From the NCBI GenBank assembly GCA_021794525.1, contig JAJYQP010000072.1, forward strand, positions 1-45,439: a stretch of 45,439 nucleotides of DNA, read 5' to 3'. This document shows positions 35,945-43,793 of this stretch, piece by piece; position 1 is the first letter of the stretch; every line of letters starts with the position of its first letter. The notes beneath the pieces were generated by a model that saw only the letters and a program-made list of their open reading frames with translations, had not been told where the DNA came from and searched no databases. The position numbers and the translations under genes are program-made. The DNA is from Pseudomonadota bacterium (GTDB lineage: Bacteria > Pseudomonadota > Alphaproteobacteria > Sphingomonadales > Sphingomonadaceae).

Positions 35945-37279
35945 ATGGCCACCCAAGCCGCCGAGAAGCCCCAGTTCCGTACCGAGCCGCGCGCCTATGA
36001 CGCGCTGATGAAGCACCTGGCGGAACACCCGGAGATCAAGTGGGACCACCCGGAACCCTACGACGTCAGCCGCTCGGACATCTATGTCGAGGACCGCTGG
36101 CAGCCGATCTTCGCCGAGATGCGCGTCAAAGGGCCCCTCCATTACGTGAGCCAGAGCCCCTTCGGCGCCTACTGGAACGTGGTCAGCCACAAGGCGGTCG
36201 CCCATGTCGAAGCGCTGCCGGAGCTGTTCTCGTCGAGCTGGGAATACGGCGGCATCACCATCATCCCGCGCCCGACCGACGAGCAACTCGCCGAACAGGG
36301 GCGGGAGCGGTTCGAGCTGCCGATGTTCATTGCGATGGACCGGCCCAAGCACACCGGCCAGCGCCGCACCGTCGCGCCCAAGTTCACTCCCAGCGCCATG
36401 ACCGCAATGGAGGACGAGATTCGCCAGCGCACCGGCGAGCTGCTCGATAGCTTGCCGCGCGGCGAGGTGTTCGACTGGGTCGGCAAGGTCTCGATCGAGC
36501 TGACCACCGGAATGCTCGCGATCCTGTTCGGCTTCCCGTGGAAGGATCGCGGCCTCCTGACCTTCTGGTCCGACTGGGCTGGCGATACAGAGCTTGCGCT
36601 TGTCCCCGGCCTCGATGAGGAGCGGCGCGGCATCCTCCACGAGATGGCGGCCTATTTCCAGATGCTGTGGATGGAGCGCGCCAACAGCCCGGGCGGCGAC
36701 GATCTGATCTCCATGATGCTGCAATCGGAAGCCATGAACCAGATGGACCCGATGGAGTTCATGGGCAATCTGGTGCTGCTGATCGTCGGCGGCAACGACA
36801 CCACGCGCAACACCATGAGCGGCATCATCCATGCGCTCGACAAGTTCCCTGATCAGCGCAAGATCTTCGAGGAAGACCCGGGCGTCATCCCCAACGCGGT
36901 GCAGGAATGCATCCGCTACCAGACGCCGCTGGCGCATATGCGCCGCACCGCCACCGAAGACTGCGAGCTGTTCGGCGAGCAGATCAGGAAGGGTGACCGG
37001 CTGGTGCTGTGGTATCTGTCCGCCAACCGCGACGAGGAGGTGTTCGAGAACGCCGACAAGCTCGAGGTACGGCGCGAAAACGCGCGGCGCCACCTCTCTT
37101 TCGGATATGGCATCCACCGCTGCGTGGGCGCGCGGCTTGCCGAAATGCAGCTGCGCGTGCTGCTGGAAGAAATGCACGCCCGGCGAATGCGCGTGCACGT
37201 GGCGGGCGATGTCGAGCGGGTGCGCGCCAATTTCGTGCACGGCTTTCGCAAGCTCGAGGTCGAGATCACGAGCTTCTAA
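35945..37279 (+). CDS. cytochrome P450, CYP153-like
   Basis: 444-residue soluble bacterial P450. The I-helix oxygen motif is GGNDTTRN (about 282-289), ExxR is ECIRYQTP and the heme loop is FGYGIHRCVGARLAEMQLR (ligand C393). The long stretch DWVGKVSIELTTGMLAILFG and the RRHLSFGYG region strongly resemble CYP153, the family that hydroxylates the terminal carbon of medium-chain alkanes and fatty acids. This member could act on alkanes or terpenoids; that is not decided by sequence alone. It needs a ferredoxin and reductase. A candidate reductase is at 31179, but no ferredoxin gene is in the window. Upstream CAAGGAG and a dyad at the promoter suggest its own controlled transcription. Confidence 0.92.
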   Translation: MATQAAEKPQFRTEPRAYDALMKHLAEHPEIKWDHPEPYDVSRSDIYVEDRWQPIFAEMRVKGPLHYVSQSPFGAYWNVVSHKAVAHVEALPELFSSSWEYGGITIIPRPTDEQLAEQGRERFELPMFIAMDRPKHTGQRRTVAPKFTPSAMTAMEDEIRQRTGELLDSLPRGEVFDWVGKVSIELTTGMLAILFGFPWKDRGLLTFWSDWAGDTELALVPGLDEERRGILHEMAAYFQMLWMERANSPGGDDLISMMLQSEAMNQMDPMEFMGNLVLLIVGGNDTTRNTMSGIIHALDKFPDQRKIFEEDPGVIPNAVQECIRYQTPLAHMRRTATEDCELFGEQIRKGDRLVLWYLSANRDEEVFENADKLEVRRENARRHLSFGYGIHRCVGARLAEMQLRVLLEEMHARRMRVHVAGDVERVRANFVHGFRKLEVEITSF

Positions 37280-37335
37280 GACAACCGAATGGCCGTTCCG
37301 GACGTATTCAGGCCATGACCACCAGGAACGGCACC

Positions 37336-37830
37336 ATGTCTTGCGCAACCCTGCCCCGCCGTGCCGTGCTGGCTCGCCTCGGCCTCGGCACCGCCTTTCT
37401 CGCGCTCGGCGGGTGCGGATCGGAACCGGTCAGCGCGAAGGACTATCCCAAGGGACGCAGCGAGGCCGAATGGCGCAAGCGGCTGACGCCGCAGCAGTTC
37501 GCCGTGCTGCGCGAGGAGGCGACCGAGCGCCCCTTCACCAGCCCGCTGCTGAAGGAACACCGCAAGGGTGTTTTCCTGTGCCAGGGCTGCGACAACCGGC
37601 TCTACGCGTCGAACACCAAGTATGACAGTGGCACGGGTTGGCCCAGCTTCTGGCAGGCGCTCCCTGGTGCGGTGGGCACCAAGACCGACCGCAAGCTGAT
37701 CTATGCCCGGACCGAGGTCCATTGCGCGGACTGCGGCGGACATCTGGGCCATATCTTCGACGATGGCCCGAAACCCACCGGCAAACGCCACTGCATCAAT
37801 GGTGTCGCACTGAAATTCCGGCTGGCCTGA
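37336..37830 (+). CDS. msrB: peptide-methionine (R)-S-oxide reductase, lipoprotein
   Basis: 164 residues; reduces the R epimer of methionine sulfoxide. An N-terminal export signal with twin Arg (LPRRAVLARLGLG) ends in lipobox LGGC (C27), so the enzyme is likely tethered in the periplasm. Zinc ligands are C82/C85 (CQGC) and C130/C133 (CADC). The catalytic cysteine is C153 in RHCINGVALKF. The substrate block SGTGWPSFWQ is intact. ATG 37336 has AGGA about 10 nt upstream; ATG 37315 is also in frame and possible. It stands between the P450 and a convergent operon. The periplasmic electron donor is unknown. Confidence 0.93.
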   Translation: MSCATLPRRAVLARLGLGTAFLALGGCGSEPVSAKDYPKGRSEAEWRKRLTPQQFAVLREEATERPFTSPLLKEHRKGVFLCQGCDNRLYASNTKYDSGTGWPSFWQALPGAVGTKTDRKLIYARTEVHCADCGGHLGHIFDDGPKPTGKRHCINGVALKFRLA

Positions 37831-37836
37831 AGTCGC

Positions 37837-39660
37837 TCAGTCGAGCCGCCGCCAGAGCCTGAGGCCGGCCTCCGCGGGCATCGGGACAGGCTCGAGCCAG
37901 GCCGGGACCTTGCCCTGCTTCAGCTGGGCCCCGAAGCCGCGCGGTGCGCGCTTCTCGTAGAGATCGAGCTCCTGCACCCGCGGGCAGATCGCGAGATAAC
38001 GCAGGCCCTTCGCCTGCATGATTGCGCGCGCCTGCTCCGGCGTGCCCGAGAACGCGTCGATCGTCAGCCGCATGGCCTTGGCCCCGCGGTGGTGGCCGGT
38101 GGCGAGCACCGAGCGATTCGAGTTGATCAGCAGGTCCGGCCCCATGTCGAGCGGGGCGAGGATCCCGCCCGCCGGCAGCGCGGCCAGCGTGCCCTGCGCC
38201 GCGCGCGCGTTGCAGGCGATGGTCAGCGCGGGCTCGTCCTTCCGGATGCCGGCTTCATCGTCGAACAGGTTCTCGACCGCCATGACCGGCACGACCGGGA
38301 GCAGCGTCACGAAGACCACCGAAGCCGCGACGACCAGCTCGCCGACACGGAGCAGCGGGTTCGGCGGACGTTTCAGGGCCGAGAGCCAGCGCATCAGCTG
38401 CCATCCGAGCGGCACGACCGCGAGCGCGCCCGAAACCGAGGCCGCACGCGCCACCAGCAGGCTGATCGTCAGCGCGCCGGCCAGCAGCGCGGCATAGCTC
38501 ACCCACCAGCGGCGCCCCCGCCCCTCGCTCGCCCATGCCAGGCGCAGCGCGGCGACAAGGCCGATCAGCGGCGGGATCGCGTATTGCGCCGCCAAATGCC
38601 ATTCGGCGGCGAAGATCGGCTTTCCTTCCTGAACATTGTCGTACCAGAAGCTGCGGACCACCGGGTCGAGCATGTCGAACGAGCCGCTGGTGCATTGCGG
38701 CGCAATGCCCACGACCGTCGCGAGCGCGCCGGCTCCCGCCATGCCGAGCGCGACGATCAGCGCGATCCGCGAGTGTGGCCTCGCAAGCTGCGCTGCGGTC
38801 AGCGCGATGCCGCCCCATGCGAAAACCGCGAGATGCACCGGGGCGATGGCGTCGCAATGCTCGGCAAGGTCGGCAAAGCCGCGCGTCGCGAGGAAGAACA
38901 GGATCGATCCGCCCGCCAGCGCCTGCACGGTGGCGACAAGGCGTGGTCGCTCGGCCTGGTCCCACAGCGCCGCGAGCGCCATGACGGCCACGAACCAGGC
39001 GGAGAGCGGCAAGCCCTCGAACGATATCGCCATCCATGCCGCGAGCGCGAGACCGCTGATGGCCCCGCCGCGACGCTGCGAGGCGTCCAGCGTTCCGGCG
39101 ACCGCCAGCAGCGCCAGCGCGATCTGCCAGCCGTGATGGTCGATCCGCGCCGGGAGGACCTGGACGATCACCGGCGCGGCGAAGGCGACGGCCAGAACCG
39201 ACAGCGGCGCCGCGCCCTTCGGAAGGCAGCGCACCGCGATCCAGGCGACGAGCGCCATGATGGCGAGCAGGGTCAGCCCCGGCACGACCAGCAGCGCCGC
39301 CTGCTCGGAAAGCGCCTCGCCAAGCAGAGGGCGCAGCAGCAGCATGACGGCGGCGATGGGAATATCGACCAGTCGCGACCAGTGCATCAGCACGCCGCCG
39401 CCCGCCGCGTCGATGCGGTACTGGTGGAGATCGAACCAGCCTTGCCCCGCCAGCAGATCGCGCACCTGCTGGAGGCGGAGCTGGTCGTCGGGATCATGAA
39501 ATTCGTGACGCGAGAGCCCGCCGATGTTCATCGCGATCAGCAGACCGTAGACCACCGCCCAGATCGGCAGCACGAAACGCCAGATGCGCGCAGTCGGCGC
39601 GGCGGCGGTCATTGTGCCCGCCATGCCGGCCGCGCCGGCGGGAAACGCGGGCGCGGTCAT
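37837..39660 (-). CDS. GT-C fold membrane glycosyltransferase, STT3/PglB-like
   Basis: 607 residues with about ten or more membrane helices. The first periplasmic loop has HEFHDPDDQLRLQQVRDLL (acidic D56-x-D58-D59) and later LMHWSRLVDIP. A second motif, ARIDHHGWQIAL (D174-H175-H176), resembles the DHH block of STT3/AglB oligosaccharyltransferases. A soluble C-terminal domain of about 150 residues follows the last helix. This layout fits a GT-C enzyme that uses a lipid-linked sugar donor in the periplasm. The WWDYG motif of true oligosaccharyltransferases is not seen, so the acceptor is unknown. ATG 39660 overlaps the gtrA stop, and the gene is last in the operon UGM-like - gtrA - GT-C. Confidence 0.72.
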   Translation of the reverse strand: MTAPAFPAGAAGMAGTMTAAAPTARIWRFVLPIWAVVYGLLIAMNIGGLSRHEFHDPDDQLRLQQVRDLLAGQGWFDLHQYRIDAAGGGVLMHWSRLVDIPIAAVMLLLRPLLGEALSEQAALLVVPGLTLLAIMALVAWIAVRCLPKGAAPLSVLAVAFAAPVIVQVLPARIDHHGWQIALALLAVAGTLDASQRRGGAISGLALAAWMAISFEGLPLSAWFVAVMALAALWDQAERPRLVATVQALAGGSILFFLATRGFADLAEHCDAIAPVHLAVFAWGGIALTAAQLARPHSRIALIVALGMAGAGALATVVGIAPQCTSGSFDMLDPVVRSFWYDNVQEGKPIFAAEWHLAAQYAIPPLIGLVAALRLAWASEGRGRRWWVSYAALLAGALTISLLVARAASVSGALAVVPLGWQLMRWLSALKRPPNPLLRVGELVVAASVVFVTLLPVVPVMAVENLFDDEAGIRKDEPALTIACNARAAQGTLAALPAGGILAPLDMGPDLLINSNRSVLATGHHRGAKAMRLTIDAFSGTPEQARAIMQAKGLRYLAICPRVQELDLYEKRAPRGFGAQLKQGKVPAWLEPVPMPAEAGLRLWRRLD

Positions 39661-40064
39661 ACCGCCGCGAAGACGACCCGGGCGCGCAGCAGCCAGGTCG
39701 CGGAGAAGCTGACGCCGATCGCGGCGATCTTGGCAAGGCGCGGGTCGAGGCCGAGCGCGGAGCCCAGCCCGACGATGCCGGCGGTCAGCGCGAGGCCGAC
39801 GAGCGCGGAGGCGACGAACAGTGCCTTCTGGCGCGTGCGCGCAGGGCCACGCTCGGCAACGCCGTCAACGAAGACGGCCCGGCTGGAGATCAGCCAGTGC
39901 ACGACGATCCCGAGCGCGTAGGACAGGGCCGAGGCAGACGCGGCGTGCAGCCCCGCCTCCAGCAGCACGAGGAAGCTCCCCATGTCGAAGCCGAGCGCCA
40001 CCATGCTCGCGCCGAGATAGCGCGAGGCCCTGGCATTTTGCGCGAGGCGCAGAAGCTCGTTCAT
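39657..40064 (-). CDS. GtrA-family membrane protein
   Basis: 135 residues with four membrane helices, the standard GtrA size (YLGASMVALGFDMGSFLVLL at the start, SYALGIVVHWLISSRAVF in the middle and TWLLRARVVF at the end). GtrA proteins are thought to flip undecaprenyl- or related lipid-linked sugars across the inner membrane. That role fits its place between a UGM-like flavoprotein and a GT-C enzyme that would use such a donor. The start at ATG 40064 (GGGAG upstream) is preferred to GTG 40067. The stop overlaps the GT-C start. Confidence 0.9.
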   Translation of the reverse strand: MNELLRLAQNARASRYLGASMVALGFDMGSFLVLLEAGLHAASASALSYALGIVVHWLISSRAVFVDGVAERGPARTRQKALFVASALVGLALTAGIVGLGSALGLDPRLAKIAAIGVSFSATWLLRARVVFAAV

Positions 40065-40085
40065 CACGACAGCTCCCGGCCAGGC

Positions 40086-41666
40086 TCAGGCCGCCTTGCG
40101 ATCGGTCGAAGCGATCCGCTCGGGCACCTCACGGACCGAGGCGAGCGCGGCGGCCTGGTCCTCGGTCACGGCGCGGGTCTCGCGGGCAGGAATTTGCTTC
40201 TCCGCGCCCTCGTCTCCGGCCTCGTGATATTCCGCGTCCTCGTTGACGCACCAGGTGTCGTAGACCCGCTCGCCGGCGAGGATGTTCTCGACCGTGAGCA
40301 TGGCGGTCATCATGGCGTGGTCCTGGTTGTTGTAGCGGTGCATGCCGTTGCGGCCGACGAGGTGCAGCGTCGGGTGCTTGTCCTCGAGCTCGCGGCGCAT
40401 CGCCTCGACATTAGCGGCATAATCCTCGTCGTAGACGGGATAGGCCTTTTCCTGACGCACCACCGCGCCGCCCTTGACCTTGGCCGGGTCGAGCAGGCCG
40501 AGGGTTTTCATCTCCCCGGTGGCCAGCTTGACGAGATCCTCGTCCGCCATCGACCAGAGCCCGTCGCCCTCGAAGCAGAAATACTCGAGGCCGACGCAGG
40601 CCGTGCTCTCGTCGGGCACCATTTCCGGGCTCCACGAGCGGAAGTTCTGCACGCGCCCGACCTTCACCTTGCTGTCGTGGATGTAGATCCAGTTGTCGGG
40701 AAACAGGTCCTCGCCCTCGACCATCAGCGCGACGGTCAGGAAGTCGCGGTACCTGAGATTGTTCGCCTGCAGGGTCGTGGCCGGCAGCGGGTGCAGTCGC
40801 GCCGAAAGCTCGCGCATCGGGGCGCTGCTGATCGCGTTGTCCGCCTTGATGACCACGTCGCCCTCCGGGCCGGTAGCGGAAAGACGCCAGCCGCTCGCAC
40901 CGTCGGCGGCGAGCTGCTTCAGGGCATGGCCCATCAGCACCTGGCCCTTGCCGGTCGCAACGATCTTGTCGCGCGCGGCATCCCACATCATGCCGGGGCC
41001 GAGGCGGGGATAGCGGAAGGTCTCGAGCAGGGTCTTGGTCGCCATGCCATCGTTCGGGCGCTTGTTGAGGCCGAGCGAGCGCTTCAGGCCATCGACCACC
41101 GCGCCCCAGAGCGACAGGCCCTTGATGCGCTGGGCGGCCCAGTCGGCGCTCATCTCGTTGCAGGGCATGCCCCACACCTTCTCGGTGTAGGTCTTGAAGA
41201 AGATGGAATAGAGCTTCTTGCCGAACTGGTTGCTGGTCCAGTCCTCGAAGCTCTTCACGTCGCGGATCGGGAAGACCTTCGACATGCCGTAGCTTATCAT
41301 GCAGGCGGTCGAGCGCAGGATCCCCAGGTTCGACAGCGCCTCGAACGCGCGCAGCGGATAGCTGTAGAACTTGCCCTCGTAATAGATGCGGCTCATCCGC
41401 GGACGCTGGATGAAATCGTCGGGCAGGATCTCGTTCCAGAGGTCCACGACCTGCTGACTCTTCGAAAAGAAGCGGTGCCCGCCGATGTCGAAGCGGTAGC
41501 CCTCGTGCTCGACGGTGCGGCTGATGCCGCCGACGTAGGTTTCATCCTTTTCGATGATCGCGACGGTCTTGCCCTGCCTGGTCAGCAGATAGCCTGCGGT
41601 AAGCCCAGCAGGCCCCGCGCCGATGATCGCGACGTCGACCTGAACTTCCTTCGCCTTGCCAGCCAT
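40086..41666 (-). CDS. FAD-dependent oxidoreductase, UDP-galactopyranose mutase-like
   Basis: 526 residues with an N-terminal FAD fold, GAGPAG at 16-21, and the [11 protein letters not shown] block that is typical of the UGM/protoporphyrinogen-oxidase-like group. The C-terminal motif [13 protein letters not shown] closes the flavin site. About 70 extra C-terminal residues rich in Glu/Ala follow. UGM converts UDP-galactopyranose to the furanose form; this relative could act on a nucleotide sugar or another lipid-linked substrate. It is the first gene of the operon with gtrA and the GT-C gene, with a 21-nt gap to gtrA. A CtrA-like box lies 49 nt before its ATG. Confidence 0.82.
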   Translation of the reverse strand: MAGKAKEVQVDVAIIGAGPAGLTAGYLLTRQGKTVAIIEKDETYVGGISRTVEHEGYRFDIGGHRFFSKSQQVVDLWNEILPDDFIQRPRMSRIYYEGKFYSYPLRAFEALSNLGILRSTACMISYGMSKVFPIRDVKSFEDWTSNQFGKKLYSIFFKTYTEKVWGMPCNEMSADWAAQRIKGLSLWGAVVDGLKRSLGLNKRPNDGMATKTLLETFRYPRLGPGMMWDAARDKIVATGKGQVLMGHALKQLAADGASGWRLSATGPEGDVVIKADNAISSAPMRELSARLHPLPATTLQANNLRYRDFLTVALMVEGEDLFPDNWIYIHDSKVKVGRVQNFRSWSPEMVPDESTACVGLEYFCFEGDGLWSMADEDLVKLATGEMKTLGLLDPAKVKGGAVVRQEKAYPVYDEDYAANVEAMRRELEDKHPTLHLVGRNGMHRYNNQDHAMMTAMLTVENILAGERVYDTWCVNEDAEYHEAGDEGAEKQIPARETRAVTEDQAAALASVREVPERIASTDRKAA

Positions 41667-41714
41667 TTTCGAAACGCCCCCACTAGGTGTTGGGGCCGGA
41701 ATGAAGGAAAGTGG

Positions 41715-41729
41715 TTAGCGATGCGTTAA
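41715..41729 (-). promoter_or_regulatory. CtrA-like box in front of the UGM-like operon
   Basis: Plus-strand TTAG-CGATGCG-TTAA, that is TTAA-N7-CTAA on the gene's strand, matches the TTAA-N7-TTAA CtrA consensus with one mismatch. It lies in the 82-nt gap between the PilZ gene and the UGM-like gene, 49 nt before the start of the latter, a usual place for CtrA activation. Confidence 0.5.
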
Positions 41730-41748
41730 AGCCCGGCAATAAATCGCC

Positions 41749-42387
41749 TCAGCCCGCGCGGCCGGCCATCAGCGCCGGATTCTGGAGCTTCGCCGTGTGG
41801 ACCGCGAAATCGCGCAGCGAGAAGGTATCGTCGAACACGAGCCCGCCATGGCTGCCGAGGCGCCAGCGCACCTTGGCGCGGATTGCGGGCAGGTGCGGGC
41901 TTTCGATGACCAGCGGCTGCGCAATGGCGAGCGGCAGGGCGGTTTCGACGCGGCAGCCCTGCTGCGACATGTTCTCGGTGACCGCGGCGATCGGCCCTGC
42001 GAGCGTCCGCAGGACGATCGGGATCGCAAGATTGAGGCGCAGAGGGCGGCGCGGATAGAGCCAGGTTTCCCGCACCAGACGCTCAACCGCCACGCCGTCA
42101 CCGGTGAAGCGGAAGCTCGCCTCGTGCCCCTCGCCGCGCACCCGTTCGATTTCGAAACTCTCGCCATTCTGCAGTTCGAGGGCCATCGCCGGATCGCTTG
42201 GCATGGAGTGGAAGCAACGCAGGCCGACACCCTTTGCGGACACGTCGCGCACAACGCAGACGAACTCGCCCTTGCCGCAGACGAGCTTCGCGGCACGGAT
42301 CAGCGAGGTGAACCGCGGCGAGGTGCGGCGATCGCTACCCGGCCCGGCGCCGGTCGTTTCTGTCACGTCAACGGCTGCGAAACCCAT
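41749..42387 (-). CDS. tandem PilZ-domain protein
   Basis: 212 residues with two PilZ-like units. The first has RRTSPRF (about 20-26) and DVSAKGVGLR (about 48-57). The second has RRPLRLN (about 113-119) and NMSQQGCRV (about 138-146). The RxxxR and [DN]xSxxG elements are those that bind cyclic di-GMP. PilZ proteins change activity of partners in motility, adhesion or polysaccharide export when c-di-GMP rises. It lies upstream of the sugar operon on the same strand, which hints at control of envelope glycan synthesis, although the operon has its own CtrA-like box. AAGGGG precedes ATG 42387. Confidence 0.85.
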   Translation of the reverse strand: MGFAAVDVTETTGAGPGSDRRTSPRFTSLIRAAKLVCGKGEFVCVVRDVSAKGVGLRCFHSMPSDPAMALELQNGESFEIERVRGEGHEASFRFTGDGVAVERLVRETWLYPRRPLRLNLAIPIVLRTLAGPIAAVTENMSQQGCRVETALPLAIAQPLVIESPHLPAIRAKVRWRLGSHGGLVFDDTFSLRDFAVHTAKLQNPALMAGRAG

Positions 42388-42661
42388 CTTCTGCCCCTTG
42401 CAAGCGAGACTGCCCCCGCCCGACCCCTCTTGCCGCGCCGAATCTGCAATCTGACTGATGTCGGGCTAAGGGTTATGACCTATTGATGGCGATGGTGAAC
42501 GGTTGTGCGGTCGGCTGCGAGCATAATTCCGACAAAGGCAGGAAAGTGTTTCAAAGCGAACCATTGCCTTGCTTAACGATGCAGGATGCGGAGCGGGCCG
42601 GCCTGAACGGCGGCGGCATTTTCTCGCTTGCAATCTCGCTATCGCTCGGGAGGTTCGACGC
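42388..42661. other. gene-poor stretch between the PilZ gene and tRNA-Leu
   Basis: About 310 nt separate the PilZ start from tRNA-Leu. The part nearest the PilZ gene should carry its promoter, but no consensus boxes stand out. A 67-codon plus-strand reading (42483-42686) runs into the tRNA terminator and has no ribosome site, so I do not call it. The rest shows nothing I can assign. Confidence 0.4.
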
Positions 42662-42684
42662 AAAACCGTCCCCCGGACGGTTTT
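42662..42684 (-). terminator. Rho-independent terminator after tRNA-Leu
   Basis: AAAACCGTCC-CCC-GGACGGTTTT is a perfect 10-bp stem with a 3-nt loop, ending in TTTT on either strand. It begins 13 nt beyond the tRNA-Leu CCA on the minus strand and would work in both directions. Confidence 0.92.
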
Positions 42685-42697
42685 GACCAGTCGAAAC

Positions 42698-42782
42698 TGG
42701 TGCGGGCGGCGGGACTCGAACCCGCACGATCAAGGATCAGGGGATTTTAAGTCCCCGGCGTCTACCATTCCGCCACACCCGC
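42698..42782 (-). tRNA. tRNA-Leu (anticodon UAA)
   Basis: 85-nt class II tRNA. The acceptor is GCGGGTG with CGCCCGC, the discriminator is A and CCA is encoded (42700-42698). The anticodon arm GGGGACTTAAAATCCCC gives UAA. A long variable arm (TGATCCTTGATCG) and T-arm GGGTTCGAGTCCC follow. A strong terminator lies 13 nt downstream. Confidence 0.97.
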
Positions 42783-42842
42783 GCCGCGTCGGCACGGCGG
42801 AGAGCTAAGCCTGGGCAGAGCCGCGCGCAATGGCGCGGCCGC

Positions 42843-43124
42843 TCAATCCTCGTTGAGAACGCGCCGCATTTCCTTCCCTGGGCGGAAATAGGGCACACGC
42901 TTGGCCTCCACGGCCACGGTCTCGCCGGTGCGCGGATTGCGACCCTGGCGGGCACCGCGATCGCGCGTGGAGAAGGCGCCGAACCCGCGCAGCTCCACCC
43001 GGCCACCCTCGGCCAGGCGCTGCCCGATTTCCTCGAAAAAGATGTCGACCACCTGCTCGACATCCTCGGCGCGCAGCTCGGGGTTGTCCTTCGCCAGTGC
43101 AGCCAGAAGTTCGGATCGTATCAT
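42843..43124 (-). CDS. ihfB: integration host factor subunit beta
   Basis: 93-residue DNA-bending protein of the HU/IHF family. The helical N-terminus [17 protein letters not shown] leads to the body [16 protein letters not shown]. The DNA-inserting arm shows [11 protein letters not shown] with the intercalating Pro, and the protein ends with [14 protein letters not shown]. The N-terminus and arm favour IHF-beta over HU. IHF shapes promoters and recombination sites, including many CtrA-regulated ones. ATG 43124 is preferred because GGAG lies seven bases upstream; an ATG at 43130 adds two codons. Confidence 0.93.
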   Translation of the reverse strand: MIRSELLAALAKDNPELRAEDVEQVVDIFFEEIGQRLAEGGRVELRGFGAFSTRDRGARQGRNPRTGETVAVEAKRVPYFRPGKEMRRVLNED

Positions 43125-43281
43125 CGCCATTCTCCGGGCCTTCCACCGAGGCCAAGTGTTCATTCAGGCGCGACCCTCCCGGCAGGACGCGATCCCACGC
43201 CCGTCCGTTTGTCAGCAATGCCAGAGCTTTGCGCGCTCCGCAAGGAGGGAGCCGGGTGCGAAGCGCACTTCCGCACCGCCG

Positions 43282-43623
43282 TCACGCGCGTTCGATGAGA
43301 TCCTCGATCGCGAGCCCGAGCCGGTCGATTCGGTCGCGAATGGCCGGCCACTCCTCCGCCAGGAACTGTGCGCGCTCCCGCTCCCGCAACTTCGTCGAGG
43401 CACCGGGCACCACATACATACCCACGCCACGCTGCACGGCGACAAGTCCGTCCGACTGGAACTGCTGGTAGGCCTTGGCCACGGTCAGCGGATTGGCGCC
43501 TTCCTGCGCGGCGAGGCTGCGGACCGAGGGCAGCATGGCCCCTTCGGCATAGCGCCCCTCGATGATCGCCGCGGCGATCAGATCGCGCAGCTTCAGATAG
43601 ACGGGCCTGGCGGCATTGCTCAT
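43282..43623 (-). CDS. GntR-family transcriptional regulator, YtrA type
   Basis: 113 residues, which is the short YtrA subfamily. A winged HTH takes up residues 5-75 (VYLKLRDLIAAAIIEGRY, LPSVRSLAAQEGANPLTVAKAYQQ in parts, GMYVV at the wing), followed by a single pair of helices (about 80-113) and no large effector domain. YtrA-type regulators usually control neighbouring transporter genes. It is divergent from the POT peptide transporter, sharing a 170-nt promoter region, so that gene is a likely target, by inference. Confidence 0.88.
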   Translation of the reverse strand: MSNAARPVYLKLRDLIAAAIIEGRYAEGAMLPSVRSLAAQEGANPLTVAKAYQQFQSDGLVAVQRGVGMYVVPGASTKLRERERAQFLAEEWPAIRDRIDRLGLAIEDLIERA

Positions 43624-43793
43624 GACTGCTCCGCTTTCTGGTGCATCAGTGCCATAATACAGCGGAGCGCGTCAAGTTCCCTGCAATCCGGTTGCAAAGG
43701 AAACCGGGGGCTTCACAGATGCGTGGCAGTCGCTAGGGTGCGCAGGCAAACGGCTCCACGGAGAGCCGATCGAGTTCTTTGGGGAGTTTCAGA
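43624..43793. promoter_or_regulatory. divergent promoter region, gntR / POT transporter
   Basis: 170 nt between divergent starts. On the regulator's strand it contains AACTTGACG and, 10 nt later, TATTAT, and then the direct repeat GCACTGATGCAC, a possible operator. On the transporter's strand GGCTC-CACGGA-GAGCC forms a small hairpin, followed by GGGGAG before ATG 43794. Confidence 0.4.

Noticed and set aside
34163-37348. A 1061-codon minus-strand open frame
   Set aside because: It covers the ABC transporter and P450 genes in antisense and shows no recognisable domain.
42483-42686. 67-codon ORF upstream of the tRNA-Leu terminator
   Set aside because: It has no ribosome site, it ends inside the terminator hairpin, and its composition does not resemble neighbouring genes.
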